DNA from: Plantago major
Taxonomy: Eukaryota > Streptophyta > Magnoliopsida > Lamiales > Plantaginaceae
Length of the DNA: 64,000 bases
Assembly: GCA_026545765.1 (NCBI GenBank)
Contig: CM048839.1
Location: 744,001-808,000 of the forward strand
Direction of reading: 5' to 3'
A program made the position numbers and the translations under genes. The notes beneath the pieces were generated by a model. That model was not told the origin of the DNA. It was given only the letters and a program-made list of their open reading frames with translations, and ran no database searches. How positions within the stretch are numbered: position 1 is the stretch's first letter; every line of letters begins with the position of its first letter. Below are positions 1 to 12,568 of the stretch, one piece after another.

Positions 1-426
1 TTATGATGTCAACTTACAGTTCTGAGTTCATCGATGCTTCTATAACATTATGGTTGCAATTTCTTCGTTACATTTTTGTAACATTTCTTTAATTCTTAAT
101 TGTTCACAACAATAAGTGAGCAACGGAATGGTGGCTTTTTCTTTCTTTTTTTTTATTGGCTAAGTAATTTTTATTTACAAATAAATATTGTTTGGCACAA
201 AATTATAAGAATGGGAATATTAGTTGGAACAGAGTTCAGCTAGAAGCTATTCTAACAAATTTCTCTTTCTACATAACTGAAATTAATTGCTAGTCTCTCT
301 CAAGTTGCAAACTAATGCTGTAACTTGTAAATGGCATATAGTTAAATTCAGTTGAACTAAACGTTTATTATAGAGTAAAATTCGTGAAAAGGTGTTGAAT
401 CGCGATTGGAACATTGTGGTTAGGGT
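1..426. other. Intergenic, no feature seen
   Basis: This AT-rich stretch to the left of the copia element has no ORF with coding character, no RNA gene and no repeat that I recognise. It ends at the 5' LTR. Confidence 0.6.
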
Positions 427-823
427 TGTCAAGGATCAATTTCCAGAATCACTGATTCAAGTCATCAAGAAGATTATCATCATGAAGCATTTCAAGAACA
501 GAACAAACAGAAGAACAAATCGCCAGATTAATAGCTTTTGTATTTTGTCTATTACGTTTTCTACAGTAAAGAATTATGCGCTTCTTAGTTTTGTACAGTG
601 AGCTTTATTTCCTGTACTTAGCAGTTAGGAAGTTAGTTATTTCTTTTTCTTCTATTTAAGCTAGCTAGCTAGCTTCCTCTGTTAGCTCATTATTCATTCA
701 CTTGTAATCTTCTCTTCTTTTTCTCCATTAGCTCATCAATAGAGCTTGATCTGTAAACATCTTTTCACAGTTATTGAGATAATACAGAATTGTTCAATTC
801 ATCTTTCTGTTTATTTCTTCACA
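427..823 (+). repeat. 5' LTR of the copia element
   Basis: The repeat starts TGTCAAGGATC and ends TTCTTCACA, giving the TG...CA termini expected of an LTR. It matches 8757-9151 over its whole length with scattered substitutions, a small indel near position 505 and a different number of GCTA units near 660. The primer-binding site follows directly. Confidence 0.92.
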
Positions 824-3800
824 TGGTATCAATCGCCATTCGATCTTGATTCCGCTGTTCGATCCTTCGTCTTCTTGTTCGTTGTTTACATCGATGATTT
901 CTACTAGCTGATTTCGTAACCTTTTCTTCACCTACATCAATGGCTGAAGATTCTCCCAACTCCACACCAGCTGGTTCTGGCACCACTGTGCAACCGTCCA
1001 CTCACCACAATCCCAGTGATGACTCAACCTCACCTTACTATCTCCATCCTGCCGATGTAGCTGTACGCCTCACTGGAGACATTTTCAATGGTGAAAATTA
1101 TCTGATCTGGAGCAAGACTTTTGTGATGAATCTGAAGGTCAAGGACAAAGTAGGCTTCCTTGATGGCTCTCTACCTGTCCCTAATCCTGAGACACATCCA
1201 TTGCACTTCTCTTCTTGGCATCGAGCCAACAGCCTTGTCCAATCTTGGTTAGTCAACTCTGTCTCTCCTGATATTCGTAGCAGTTTATTAACTTTTGTAA
1301 CTGCTAAAGAAGTTTGGGATGAGTTACATTTACGCTATGGACGAAGTGATGGCCCTCACATTTTTCATTTAGAGAAGTCTTTAGCTTCAATCAAACAAGG
1401 TTCCTAGTCTATTACTATCTATTATAATGCTTTCAAACGTATTTCGGATGAATTTGTTGGCTTTAGGCATATACCTAAGTGTTCCTGTGGTGTTAAATGT
1501 ACATGTGAGATACATTCTCAGCTTGTCAACACTCAACACTCTGATTGTGCAGTCAAGTTTTTGGTTGGCCTACATGATTCCTATGCTCCCATTAGAAGTC
1601 AGTTGCTTCTTGTTACCCCCTTGCCTTCATTGTCAAAAGTTTACTCTTTAATACTTCAAGAAGAGGGTCAAAGATCTCTGCAACTAGACCATGGTGAGCA
1701 TATGGCTATGAATTTTGGCGCTTCTACAGGAACTTCTGCAAACAAGTTCTCACCTGCACAGAAATTCACCAAACCTGCTAACAAGCGCCCTTTTTGCACT
1801 CATTGTGAGCAACTTGGACACACTAAAGAGAGTTGTTTTGTGCTCCATGGGTACCCACCATGATGGAAGCCTAAGACTAATGCTCCCAGGTCCAATGTGT
1901 ATAACAAACGTTTTTAGAACAATACTAAATCCACTGGTGCAGCTGCTATTGTTCAACATGATCCATCTCTTTCACATGACCACTCCACTGGCTTTGATCA
2001 TGATTCTTATCACCAGTTCCTAGAGTTTCAGAAATACCAGGCTCATCACTCTGCTCTCCAATCATCTGAGCATCATGTAGCTTGTGCTACAACTGGTATT
2101 AATCTTCCTCTCTCAAATAACACAGGTATAGCTACTTGTCTCTTTGTCACTATTCAAAAGCAATCCACTTCTTGGATTTTAGATACAGGGGCTTCTGATC
2201 ACATGATATGTGATATGAATTTGTTTTTTTACCCCTCCTGTTCAAACTCATGTCATTATTAAACTACCTACAGGTGACACAACTTATGCTTCTCATATTG
2301 GTAGTGTTAAACTTTCTCCGAACTTATTCTGCATCATGTTCTTTTTGCCCCTAAATTCGACTTCAATTTGCTATCAGTCTCTACTTTAACTAGGGATGGC
2401 AAGTTTGATTTACGTTTCTCACGTTTTCTTCAGGATTTACTTCACAAGGAGACTATCTTAGCTGAAGTGAAGCATGGCTTATATCATTTCAATAGTCACA
2501 TTTTTTCTAATTCTACTCATGTACTTTCTGCTGTAAACAATGTTTCTCCTGATGTTTGGCATGCTCGTTTAGGCCACATACCATATGCCAAACTTTCTAC
2601 TCTTTGTTTACCTCACAAGATTCAATGTAATGATATTTGTGATATATGTCCCTTTTCTAAACAAAAGCGCCTGAGTTTTCCTACTAGCATTACTACTACT
2701 ACTGCTCCTTTTGAGCTTATTCATATGGACATTTGGGGCCCTTTTAGTATTCTTTCTCGTGATAATTACAAGTTTTTTCTTACAATCATTGATGATTATA
2801 CCCGTTGCACCTGGATTTACATGATTTCTCACAAAACTGACACTAGACCACACATTGTACACTTCTGTAAAATGGTTCACACTCAATTTGGTTGCCATGT
2901 TAAAACTATTCGTACTGACAATGATCAAGAGTTTTTGTTTACAGATTTTTATGCTTATGAGGGTATTATTCATCAGCGTACTTGTACTTACACACTCAGC
3001 AGAATAGTGTTGTTGAACGGAAACAACAACACATTTTGCAAGTAGCTCGTTCTCTCATGTTTACTTCTTCTCTCCCTTTAAAGTTTTGGTCTGAGTATAC
3101 TTGTTGCTGCTCATATCATTAATTGAATTCCTTCAAGCGCTATTCAAGGCCTTATTCCTTATGAGAAACTTTATAACAAGCCGGTTGATTATTCATACTT
3201 GCGCATTTTTGGTGTTCTATGCTATGCTAGTACTATAAACACTCATAGGCATAAATTTGCCTCTAGAGCTGTCAAATGTGCTTTTTTGGGTTACCCTTTA
3301 GGTGTTAAAGTTATAAAGTTTTGGATTTGGTTACTCATCAGGTTTTTCTCTCAAGAGATGTGATTTTTGAAGAAACTATTTTTCCTTTTAAAACTGTTTC
3401 TTCTCAACATGATAATACTTCTTCTGATATGCCTTCTTCTCAATCTCTTTATGATTTATTTGATTTTCCTCCTTCTACTGATTCTTCTATTGATTTCACT
3501 ACTAATTAATGATTCTTCTATTCTTGATTTGCATTCTGATCCTTCCACTACTCTATCTAATGTACCTGATTCTCCCTCATCTGTGCCACCTCCTTCTGAT
3601 CCCATTCCAACTCCCACTATAATTTATGATCACTCTACTACACCTGCTACTTCTTGTGCTCCCAGAAGATCTGACAGACATAAAACTTTATCCTCTCATT
3701 TGAAAGTTTATGACTGTGTTTTACCTCCCTCTCTACAGCATGATTCTCATCCTAGTCCTTCTACTACTAATTTAGCTACTACAGCATCTCTTATCTTATT

Positions 3801-4961
3801 TCTTCTTATTTGTCTATTGGTCAACTGTCTCATAATTTTGCTTGTTTTACTGCTCAGATATGAGATATCACATATTATTGAGTCTAGGACCTATAAAAAA
3901 GCCATAAAGACTCCTGAATGGCAAGAAGCCATGTTAAAAGAGTTGGCTGCACTTGAGAAAAATAATACCTGGTTTTTCGCTACATTACCTGCAAGCAAGA
4001 ATGCAGTTGGCTGCAAATGGATTTACAAGGCTAGGTTGGTGGCTAAAGGCTACACACAGGAAGAAGGTTTGGATTTCTTTAAAACTTTCTCCCCTATAAC
4101 CAAGCTTACTACTGTCAGGACTATTTTAGCTCTTGCAGCTGCAAAAAGCTGGCATATACATCAATTAGATGTAAATAATGCCTTTTTGCATGGAGACTTG
4201 CCTGAAGAAGTCTATATGGTACCTCCTCCTGGTCTGCACAATCCTCAGAATCTTGTTTGTAAGTTAACTAAGAGCATTTATGGCCTAAAGCAAGCTTCTA
4301 GGCAATGGTTTAGCTTGTTTGGTTGATTTTGGTTATTCTCAGTCTAAATCTGATACTTCTCTATTTGTTAAGAATGATTCTTCTTCTTTTACTGCCTTAG
4401 TTGTTTATGTTGATGATATTATTTTGGCTGGTAATGATATGATAGAAATCAATAGAGTCAAAAAGCATTTAGATTCTATGTTTACTACACTACAAAAAAA
4501 TAGGTGTATAGCGACGGATAGATCCGTTGCTATACTATAGCGATCCGTCGCTAAATCTGTAGCGACGAATAACAATCCCGTCGTCTTTTTGTTCGTCACA
4601 ATGCTCCTAATGACGAATAAACTATCCGTCGCTAAATAGCGACGGATTTCGCGACGGATATAATGTTGACTTTTTAGAGACGGATATTATCCGTCTCTAA
4701 AAAGCCATTTTTTTCTTTTTTCAAAAAATCGAAATCTACTCTATTTAGCGACGGATAATTATCCGTCGCTAAATAGAGACGCAATTAGTGACGGATTATG
4801 TTTTTCCGTCACTAATTTTCCAGATTATTAATTTTTTTTAAATTTTGATGCATGTTTTCATATTTCACATGTTTCACAAATATAATGTCCGATAATTAAG
4901 CTCAAAGTAATTAAACTGTATTAATTAACAAAAAACATTCGACGAATACAAATTATCCATA

Positions 4962-5810
4962 ATGAAATTAATGGCAATTTTCATCTGACCACCTTTATAG
5001 ATGATGTATAAACGTTTAGGTCCTTGATGTTTCACATTTTACGGAGAAGGACAAATGTTAAACTGGAGCTAAATTGTATTTACGATAAAGGACAAAAGTC
5101 AACACAAGTAGGATACAGAGTGAAAATGCATTTTCTTTTAGCTTTTCTTTTAAATTTCATATTTCATTTTATTACAATTGACCCCTAAAACTTTTCAATT
5201 GTAATAAATAAACCCCAAAGTTTTAATTTATCATATTTTCTTCTATCTTCTTCTTCAACTCAAAAGAAAATTAAAAAAAAAATTAAAAGTTGAGAAAGGG
5301 AGCTTCCATGGAAGCTCCAAATCGGAGCTTGGAAGCTCCAAAATCAGAGCTTCCAAGCTCCAGATTCGGAGCTTCTTGGAAGCTCCAGGAAAGCTCCATC
5401 CAGGAAGCTCCGATTTGAAGCTTCCATGGAAGCTTTAATGGAGCTTTCATGGAAGCTTCTTTTTTCTTTAAACTTTTTTAATTTTTTTATGAGTTGAAGA
5501 AGAAGATGGATGAAAATATGAAAAGTTTATAATTTGGTGTTTTTTTTGTCATAGTTTGAAAGTTCTATGAATTATATTGAAGTAGTATATGTTAATATTG
5601 TAAATCACCAAATATTTGAGACAAATGTGTAATAAGATAAAACTTGTATTTTTTAAGAAATAATTAAATAGAGGGGCAAACAAGACTTTTTGCAGAAAGT
5701 CAAACTTCAGGCTCAAATTGGACTTCATCGTAAATTCTGAATCATTAAGGACCTAATTGTTCATAGGGCATCTAAAAAGGTGGCTGCGTGAAAATTGCCC
5801 ATGAAATTAA
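4962..5810. mobile_element. Mutator-like MITE nested in the CACTA element
   Basis: The element itself spans 4972-5800 (829 bp) and is flanked by identical 10-bp target duplications ATGAAATTAA (4962-4971 and 5801-5810). Its ends are imperfect inverted repeats of about 30 bp. The left end reads TGGCAATTTTCATCTGACCA and the inverted right end reads GGGCAATTTTCACGCAGCCA; both continue with CCTTT and AGATG. Target duplications of 9-11 bp with long TIRs indicate a Mutator-like element. It has no ORF. The centre (about 5299-5462) is a dense cluster of AGCTTCC/GGAAGCT palindromes. Confidence 0.85.
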
Positions 5811-6030
5811 ATATCCGTACATAAGCTAAAACAAGAGGTCAAGTGGCAGAAAAATAGAAGTCCAAAATGAAATATCTTGGAGAAGCATAATAGAAATGTA
5901 TCAAGGCTAAGAAGATGTCGTTTTCTTCTTGAATTGACAGCTCCCGAATGTCAATCCTCCTCAGCACCTCAGCCTGAAATCGTAAAGTGCATACCATGAG
6001 TTACGGATGAAAAATTACGCATACTACACA

Positions 6031-6243
6031 AATGGTGACTAACATCACCCACATATAGTGGCTAACATACCACTCAAATTGTCCTAAAATTTGCTAAGAC
6101 AATGGTGACTAACATATCACCCAAGTTCAGTCTCACATATAGTGGCTAATATACCACTCATATTGTCCTAAAAGCAGCTAAGACAATGGTGACTAACATA
6201 TCACCCAAGTTCAGTCTCACATATAGTGGCTAACATACCACTC
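6031..6243. repeat. Tandem repeat inside the CACTA element
   Basis: There are three head-to-tail copies starting AATGGTGACTAACAT at 6031, 6101 and 6185. Units are about 70 and 84 bp and the third is partial. Each unit alternates TGGTGACTAACAT and TAGTGGCTAACATACCACTC. No coding capacity is seen. Confidence 0.85.
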
Positions 6244-6317
6244 ACAAATAAAGTACAAACAAATAAAGAAGAATGATCATATTATCACAAATAAGATACG
6301 AATATATACACTAACCT

Positions 6318-6754
6318 CTAATGATTCCGTTTATATTCAAGCATGTGATGTACACTTGCAAATAATCGAAAGTTCATCATCCTCTCAATGGTCATGTCAA
6401 AATCCTCATCATCTTCATCATCCATTTCTTTCCCAGCATTGGTTTTAGCCATGTTTGCATCTTCGTCGGCCTTCATTTCTGCCTTCAATGCTCTATCCGT
6501 CGCTAAAGTATTTGTGAACATGTCTGCATAGGAGAGTGTATCGCAATTTCTACATACATAAAAAAAAACCGAGGTTAAAAATTAATTGTGCTAAGTTAAC
6601 TACAAAATACAATTTACATGTTAGAAATGAAATCACTACTAAGAAAGATGAAGTATACTTACTCGACAGAACTCCAATGATACTCCAATGAATCGGGTGG
6701 AGGCGGCAATGGTGGAGGCGGCAATGGAGGAGGCGGCAAAGGTGGAAAAGTCAT
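6318..6754 (-). CDS. Two-exon proline-rich protein carried by the CACTA element
   Basis: This predicted gene lies wholly inside the CACTA transposon. Exon 1 is 6663-6754 and exon 2 is 6318-6549. The intron has a good donor (GTAAGTA) and a pyrimidine-rich acceptor ending TGTAG, and joins the exons in phase 2 to give 107 residues. The N-terminus is a run of proline with leucine spacers (MTFPPLPPPP and onwards, about residues 1-20), then DSLEYHWSSVENCDTLSYAD, then an acidic stretch (EMDDEDDEDFD) and a C-terminal TIERMMNFRLFASVHHMLEY. I do not recognise a catalytic domain. Proline-rich segments of this kind occur in the ORFs of plant En/Spm (Ptta-type) elements, so it is probably a remnant of an element protein rather than a captured host gene. 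The continuous frame across a clean intron argues against chance. Confidence 0.55.
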
Positions 6755-8756
6755 CCTTGAAGATATAATAACAGCTTTCATATTGTAGATTAAAATAGTA
6801 GTAATTCACAACAAGTCAATACGAGCAAATTATACTACAACCAATTCCAATTCCTGGCTATAATTGCAATGTTAATTATAATACGTTCCAAATTTCATGA
6901 ATTACATGCATTTTACGTTTAAAGTTTTTTTTTATAAATTTCAAATTTCCATTACAATTACGAATTATAAATTAAAGCAGTAGTAATTATTTCTAAGTTA
7001 ATACAAGCCAATTATACTACAACCACCAAAATCACTAAATGGTCTCCAAAAACTCAACCAAATCTCACTAATCCTACTACATATACGAAAATATCAAATT
7101 GAATACCATACATACTTACAAACATTCTAACGTGATACTAACAATTCAAATTGACCTAAATCTATCAATTGAACAACCTCAAGCTTAACCCACTACTTAA
7201 TATAAGCTAAACTAGCTTAGTACAAACTTCTTAAAACATACAATTGCTCGAAATTAGCAAAAATCTCAAATTTAACAGAGTAAGGGTTTTGGACTAATAC
7301 CTTCAATTACGGGAAAAATAGCCGAAGAAAGATGAAATTAAATGGCCACCGAGTTCCTTGTTCCACGAGCTTCGAAAAGAGTCCAAGATTGGCCGGAATG
7401 GTGGAGTTTTGGTCGGACTTGGAAAATGGGCGAAAATGGTGAAGAAGAGGAGGAGAAATGAAGCAGAATAGAAATGGGGGAAAGAATCTGCTCTTCCCGT
7501 TTTTATAACAGTCAACGACGGATAGAATTATCCGTCGCTAGATAGCGACGAGCGACGGATAATCTATCCGTCGGTAGCTTTTTTTTAATTACATATTTAA
7601 CGATGGATAGCCTATCCGTCGTTAAATTACCATTCTGTTTTTTTTTTAATTCAATAGTCAACAAAAATATAGCGACTGATAGACTATCCGTCGCTATTTA
7701 GAGACGGATTATTCTATCTGTCTCTAAATAGCGACGGATACGAAGACGGACTAGCGATGGATAGAGCGAAACGCTCTATCCGTCGCTAAAGTTGACCGAT
7801 TCGTCGTTAAATAGCGACGGATAAAATCCGTCACCCCTGTCTGTCGCTAAACAACATATTTCTTATAGTGCTATTAAAGATTTAGGTAAACTTAGATATA
7901 TTATTGGTATTGAAGTTGCCTATTCTCCTAATGGTTTAGTTCTTTCTCAGAGGAAATATGCACTTGATCTTTTATCTGAGACAGGATATTTAGGGTGTAA
8001 GCCAGCTTCTACACCCATGGATTCTAAATGCAGACTAACCAGTGAAGGTGGTGATATGCTTGAAGATGTTTCACAATATAGAAGATTGGTTGGTAGACTG
8101 GTTTATTTAACCATTACCAGACCTGATCTGAGCTATGTCGTTCAATGCCTTAGTCAATTTTTGAGTAAACCAACTACTCTGCATCTTGCTGCTGCACATA
8201 GAGTTCTGAGGTACATCAAACATTCACCAGGCCATGGTTTGTATTTACCAAGCACCAGTGATTTCCAGTTGAGAGCCTATAGTGATAGTGATTGGGCATC
8301 TTGCCCTTACACAAGGAGGTGTGTTTCTGGACATTGCATTTTTCTTGGTCCTAGTTTGATCTCCTGGAAGAGCAAGAAACAACCCACAATCAGTAGAAGT
8401 AGCACAAAAGCTGAGTACAGAGCTTTAGCTGCTACTTCAAGTGAGTCTCAGTGGATTCTATATTTGTTACAGGATCTTGGTGTTCCTCATTCATCACCAG
8501 TCCATATCTATACTGACAGCCGCAGTGCTTACTGTTTGACAATAATCTGGTTCAACATGAACGGACTAAGCACATTGAGCTCGATTGCCATTTCATCAGA
8601 GAGAAAGTTCAAGCCAACATTATTAAGCTATATTTCACATTTCTACTCATGATATGATAGCTGATATACTTACAAAGCCATTGGTTTGCCTTTATTTACT
8701 CAGCATCATGGCAAGTTGAGCACGAAGGATATCCATGCTCCGCCCGGGGGGGGGAG

Positions 8757-9151
8757 TGTCAAGGATCAATTTCCAGAATCACTGATTCAAGTGATCGATA
8801 AGATTATCATCATGAAGCATTTCAAGAACAGAAGAACAAATCGCCAGATTAATAGCTTTTGTATTAGAAGCGTATTTTGTCTATTACGTTTTCTACAGTA
8901 AAGAATTATGTGCTTCTTAGTTTTGTACAGTTAGCTTTATTTCTTGTACTTGGCAGTTAGGAAGTTAGTTATTTCTTTTTCTTCTATTAAAGCTAGCTAG
9001 CTTCCTCTGTTAGCTCATTATTCATTCACTTGTAATCTTCTCTTCTTCTTCTCCATTAGCTCATCAATAGAGCTTGATCTAGAAACATCTTTTCACAGCT
9101 ATTGAGATAATACATAATTGTTCAATTCATCTTTTTGTTTATTTCTTCACA
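8757..9151 (+). repeat. 3' LTR of the copia element
   Basis: This is the matching copy of the 5' LTR, with the same TGTCAAGG start and TTCTTCACA end. It is preceded by a polypurine run of nine G residues followed by AG. The base composition and GCTAGC cluster match those of the 5' LTR. Confidence 0.92.
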
Positions 9152-10020
9152 ATGGTGGATTAAGGATTTGAACTTCTCGAGGTCCAATTAGTATATGAGA
9201 TTATTTCGAACGTTGGGAATGAATTTTTAAATTGTCGAAAATATAGAAAACTTTAAAATTTAAAGGGGACGAATGTCGCACTATACTTTTCTGGGTCCCC
9301 GCGGATTGTGGTGCCATGTGCATATAAAAGAATAACCCACCCGCATGAAGAATAATTAATTTAATACAGTTGGATCCATCAAGATGTAGAAGAAGAAGAA
9401 AGTGAAATGTATTAATTATCTATGCTAGCTAGCTAGCTCGCTCTTACATGTGAGAAAATTTATAGTCCACTGTTGGTATCATCCTAGGTTCGAAAATGAC
9501 ATGGCATGGCCAAACACATTATAACGAGCGACCCATCCTCAATAGGATGACTTCCAACTAAGCCGGTTCATTACCGGCTATAAAGTCGGAGTGAGATTCG
9601 TTGAATTACCTTTTAAGTAGGTGAATGGGGTCGAATTAGATTGTTGGTCCGTATAATTAAAAACCTTGGTCTAGTAATCGAATGCATAAATGCTTACTTA
9701 TTCCTTTTCCTTTTTTCCTCTTTTCTTTATGTCAATTCGGATTTTAAAGTTTTTTAAAATATATGACATTTTTTACGAATCGTTTCCAAGTTTAATACAT
9801 TCATCAAATTTTGTAATTTTTGTTCCCTCGTATCTATTTGTATCTGACAATAACATGAACACAACAAAACCACCTTATTTGTGTACACATTTAAATTGAA
9901 AAATACATTAAGATATAGGAGGGAGTGTCAATGGGAGATTTGAGTTGAGGGACCAAAAGTGTAAATTAAGAAAATGTAGGCTTCATCATCAAATAGTTGA
10001 ATTCCCAAAATGGACCAACC

Positions 10021-10168
10021 TAGACCCCTATGTGCAAAATCCTACTAGAGGAATGAATTAATCAAGAATGGAAGGGTGATCCTATAATTAGTAGTAGACC
10101 CTTATGTGCAAAATCCTACTAGAGGAATGAATTAATCAAGAATGGAAGGGTGATCCTATAATTAGTAG
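10021..10168. repeat. Perfect-spaced 74-bp tandem duplication
   Basis: Two adjacent copies (10021-10094 and 10095-10168) of a unit starting TAGACCC differ by a single C/T at the eighth base. Near-identity implies a recent duplication. Confidence 0.93.
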
Positions 10169-10966
10169 TAGATGCAGGTGATCTGGGCAGCAAAGTGAAA
10201 AGGGGCGTAGAAATCAATGGGTCTTAAATATTGGGCCACTCTTGTAATTAAAATGTTTATTTCTCCAATGAGATCTCAAACCAAAGACCAACATCCTCTC
10301 AAATGTCCCATTCTTCAAAATCCCACGACCACTTTCCCCTTAAAATACACTATTAATTCTACTTACCATTTCTTTAATTTTAATATAAAAAATGTACATT
10401 TTTTGGATTTTTATTGGGACCAAATTCCCCTATCCTTGCAAGAAAAGACAATTTACGCATTACAAACTATCAAACAAATTTAAAATACAAGTGTATGTCA
10501 ATATTTTATGAAGTCTTTAGGAAAGCATAGGAAAACCATCTCCAACTAATGTGATCAAGACATTGTGAATATGAGTTGATACTCTTGAGTAATAATAGTA
10601 GTAATAGAATATAATAACACGCTACGTGTATTATTGTGGCATCTGGTTACAAATGATGTAATACATATATGAAGATAAGTAATATCACGAGTTCTGATTA
10701 TTGATGCCTTTTTTCGAATTGAATTAGGATTTAGGCTAGTGAAAAATTGATCTTTTTCTAATTTAATTGGAGAACATGGGGAACAAAGACTGATTATCAT
10801 TGTTTTTTATTGATTAATTGATTTTGTTGTGGTTAAATTAGGACTTTGAATTTAATTGGAGAAGATAGATTGAGTTTTTTTAATGATTAATTGATTTTGT
10901 TGGGGAGAAATTAGGGCTTGTAATTTAATATGAAAAGACATGTTGGTTTTTTTCAATTAAAGTTTA

Positions 10967-10968
<2 letters not shown>

Positions 10969-11038
<70 letters not shown>
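10969..11038. repeat. (AT)n microsatellite
   Basis: An uninterrupted AT dinucleotide run of about 70 bp. Such runs are commonly length-polymorphic. Confidence 0.95.
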
Positions 11039-11048
<10 letters not shown>

Positions 11049-12489
11049 TGTAATAAAAGGACTTGGTATATAGCGACCAACTTATTTCTCACGGCCACAT
11101 GTTTGTATTCAAGTCAGACGTTTATATGTTAGAGATAACAAAATAACACGCACCCAAGTGTCACTATATGTATTCCCCTAATTTTCACTCGTTTAACTAC
11201 CGCTAGTACACATGTTTTTCTCATTTTCAGGATCTTTTCTTTCACTTTGATGATACTAAATTGGATAAAATTATTCATTCCGATTTTCAACATCTCCATG
11301 AGAACAAAATCTAGTTATTCAAGAAGAGAGAACTAAGGAAGAAAAACTTTAACAAATACTAGTCCATAAATCAAGTGAGATACTAGCTAGTAGTGTTTTT
11401 TAAAACTAAGATGATTGATATGGATGGGTCCAGAAGGTCCATTATGAAATGCTCTGCTCCAAATATCATGTGGGTTTGTTCATTGTAAGGTCTAAGGGGA
11501 GCATCATGCATCGTACGAACCAAGTAAAATGATGGAAAAAAAAGAAAATAAAGCTTGAAAATACCAAAAAAAAAAAAATACAAATGGGCTTGAGTGGCCT
11601 AAAAAGACTGGTTTTTCAACATAGTAGAATGGTACAGATTACAAATACAAAGAATCCCATCATTCCAATATCCCTCTAAGAGAAACACAAAAGGCAAAAG
11701 AAGAGGAAAAGAGTTTATATGTAATGTATACATCTCTAGGGGAAAGCAAAAAAAACCCCACAAAGTTCAAAAGAATGGAAGTGTACTCAAAGGAACAAAC
11801 TCAGTTGCTCGAGGAAGAAAAAAAGGAAACAATACTGCACTAAAATCAAAATAGAAGAAGAAAGAAAGATGAAACCAGGCTTCCTTAATTCCTCAATCGT
11901 GCATGAATGCGTTGTATTGTGTAAGCATATAATACACATTATACAAGAATGGTAGAACAGAGAAAAAACCGATAAAATGGAATGTAGTGTATTATGAGTG
12001 ATTATGATGCATATAACAAAAGATAGAGTTGGGCATGGTATAATAGTTGTCTTGTAGGTGCTCAATCCCTTTCAATGTAGTCAAACATTTTACAACCCAA
12101 TGAGATCAATCTAACATCATCATATCATAACCAATAAACCATAACTTTCTCATTTTCTTGATTTTGCTCCACTTTACTAGTATTATCATGTTAATTAAAC
12201 AAAACCACATTTCCTTTAACAGAAACAAAAACAACAAATTGGAAGAGAAGTCATGAGGATTTCATGTCCCCCTCATATTTGCCTGCTTTCACTCTTCTTC
12301 TTTTCCTTAAAGCATGAGTTTTTGGTTTTTTTTCTTTTCACCCCATTAATACATTGAAAATGGCAGATTAACAATCATCCTTTCCCCTCTATAGGTAACA
12401 CCCATCATTACTCCCAACAATCTTTAGAAACCTGAGCTTCCAACACCAAAATTCCCTTCCAAATTTTTAAAAATATCACTCTACACCTC

Positions 12490-12496
12490 TATATAA
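12490..12496 (+). promoter_or_regulatory. Probable TATA box of the BPS1-like gene
   Basis: TATATAA lies 73 bp upstream of the proposed start codon, preceded by a C-rich stretch and followed by a CT-rich leader (CTTTCACTTTCACTTTACTC) typical of a plant 5' UTR. Confidence 0.6.
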
Positions 12497-12568
12497 CCTT
12501 TATTCCATTCCCCTTTAACACCAAGAACCATCCTCTCCTTTTTTTCTTTCACTTTCACTTTACTCCCT

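Larger units (their letters stand above)
4488..7870. mobile_element. CACTA (En/Spm-type) DNA transposon, non-autonomous, inserted in the copia RT region
   Basis: The element starts CACTACAAAAAAATA and ends ATTTCTTATAGTG, so both ends carry the CACTA terminal inverted repeat. It is flanked by the 3-bp target duplication CTA (4485-4487 and 7871-7873), as expected for this superfamily. Both subterminal regions (about 4507-4830 and 7510-7860) hold many direct and inverted copies of a TAGCGACGGATA motif, the usual array thought to bind the transposase. No full transposase is visible. The inside holds a small two-exon gene (minus strand, 6318-6754), a tandem repeat (6031-6243) and a nested Mutator-like MITE (4972-5800). 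At 3,383 bp it is short for an autonomous CACTA element, so it probably depends on a transposase made elsewhere. Confidence 0.92.
427..9151 (+). mobile_element. Decayed Ty1/copia LTR retrotransposon, split by a CACTA insertion
   Basis: This is a full-length but broken copia-type fossil. In order it has a 5' LTR (427-823), a primer-binding site beginning TGGTATCAA at 824 (compare the initiator-tRNA-Met site TGGTATCAGAGC), a gag region (about 940-1860) ending in a CX2CX4HX4C zinc knuckle, a protease remnant near 2170-2210, integrase (about 2500-3100), reverse transcriptase (about 3880-4490), RNase H (about 8000-8650), a G-rich polypurine tract (8745-8756) and a 3' LTR (8757-9151). The order protease-integrase-RT-RNase H defines copia. 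The flanks AGGGT and ATGGT are a near-match 5-bp target duplication. The coding part carries roughly five or more breaks besides the CACTA insertion, so it is dead. The LTRs are similar but differ at scattered sites and small indels, suggesting moderate age. Confidence 0.93.
9152..12489. other. Intergenic region between the copia element and the BPS1-like gene
   Basis: No gene is supported here. It contains a GCTA microsatellite near 9424-9440, a 74-bp tandem duplication (10021-10168), a long AT microsatellite (about 10969-11038) and otherwise AT-rich unique sequence. ORFs in this stretch are short and of low complexity. Confidence 0.6.

Noticed and set aside
9480-9500. GGTTCGAA resembling a tRNA T-loop
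   Set aside because: No matching acceptor, D or anticodon stems around it.
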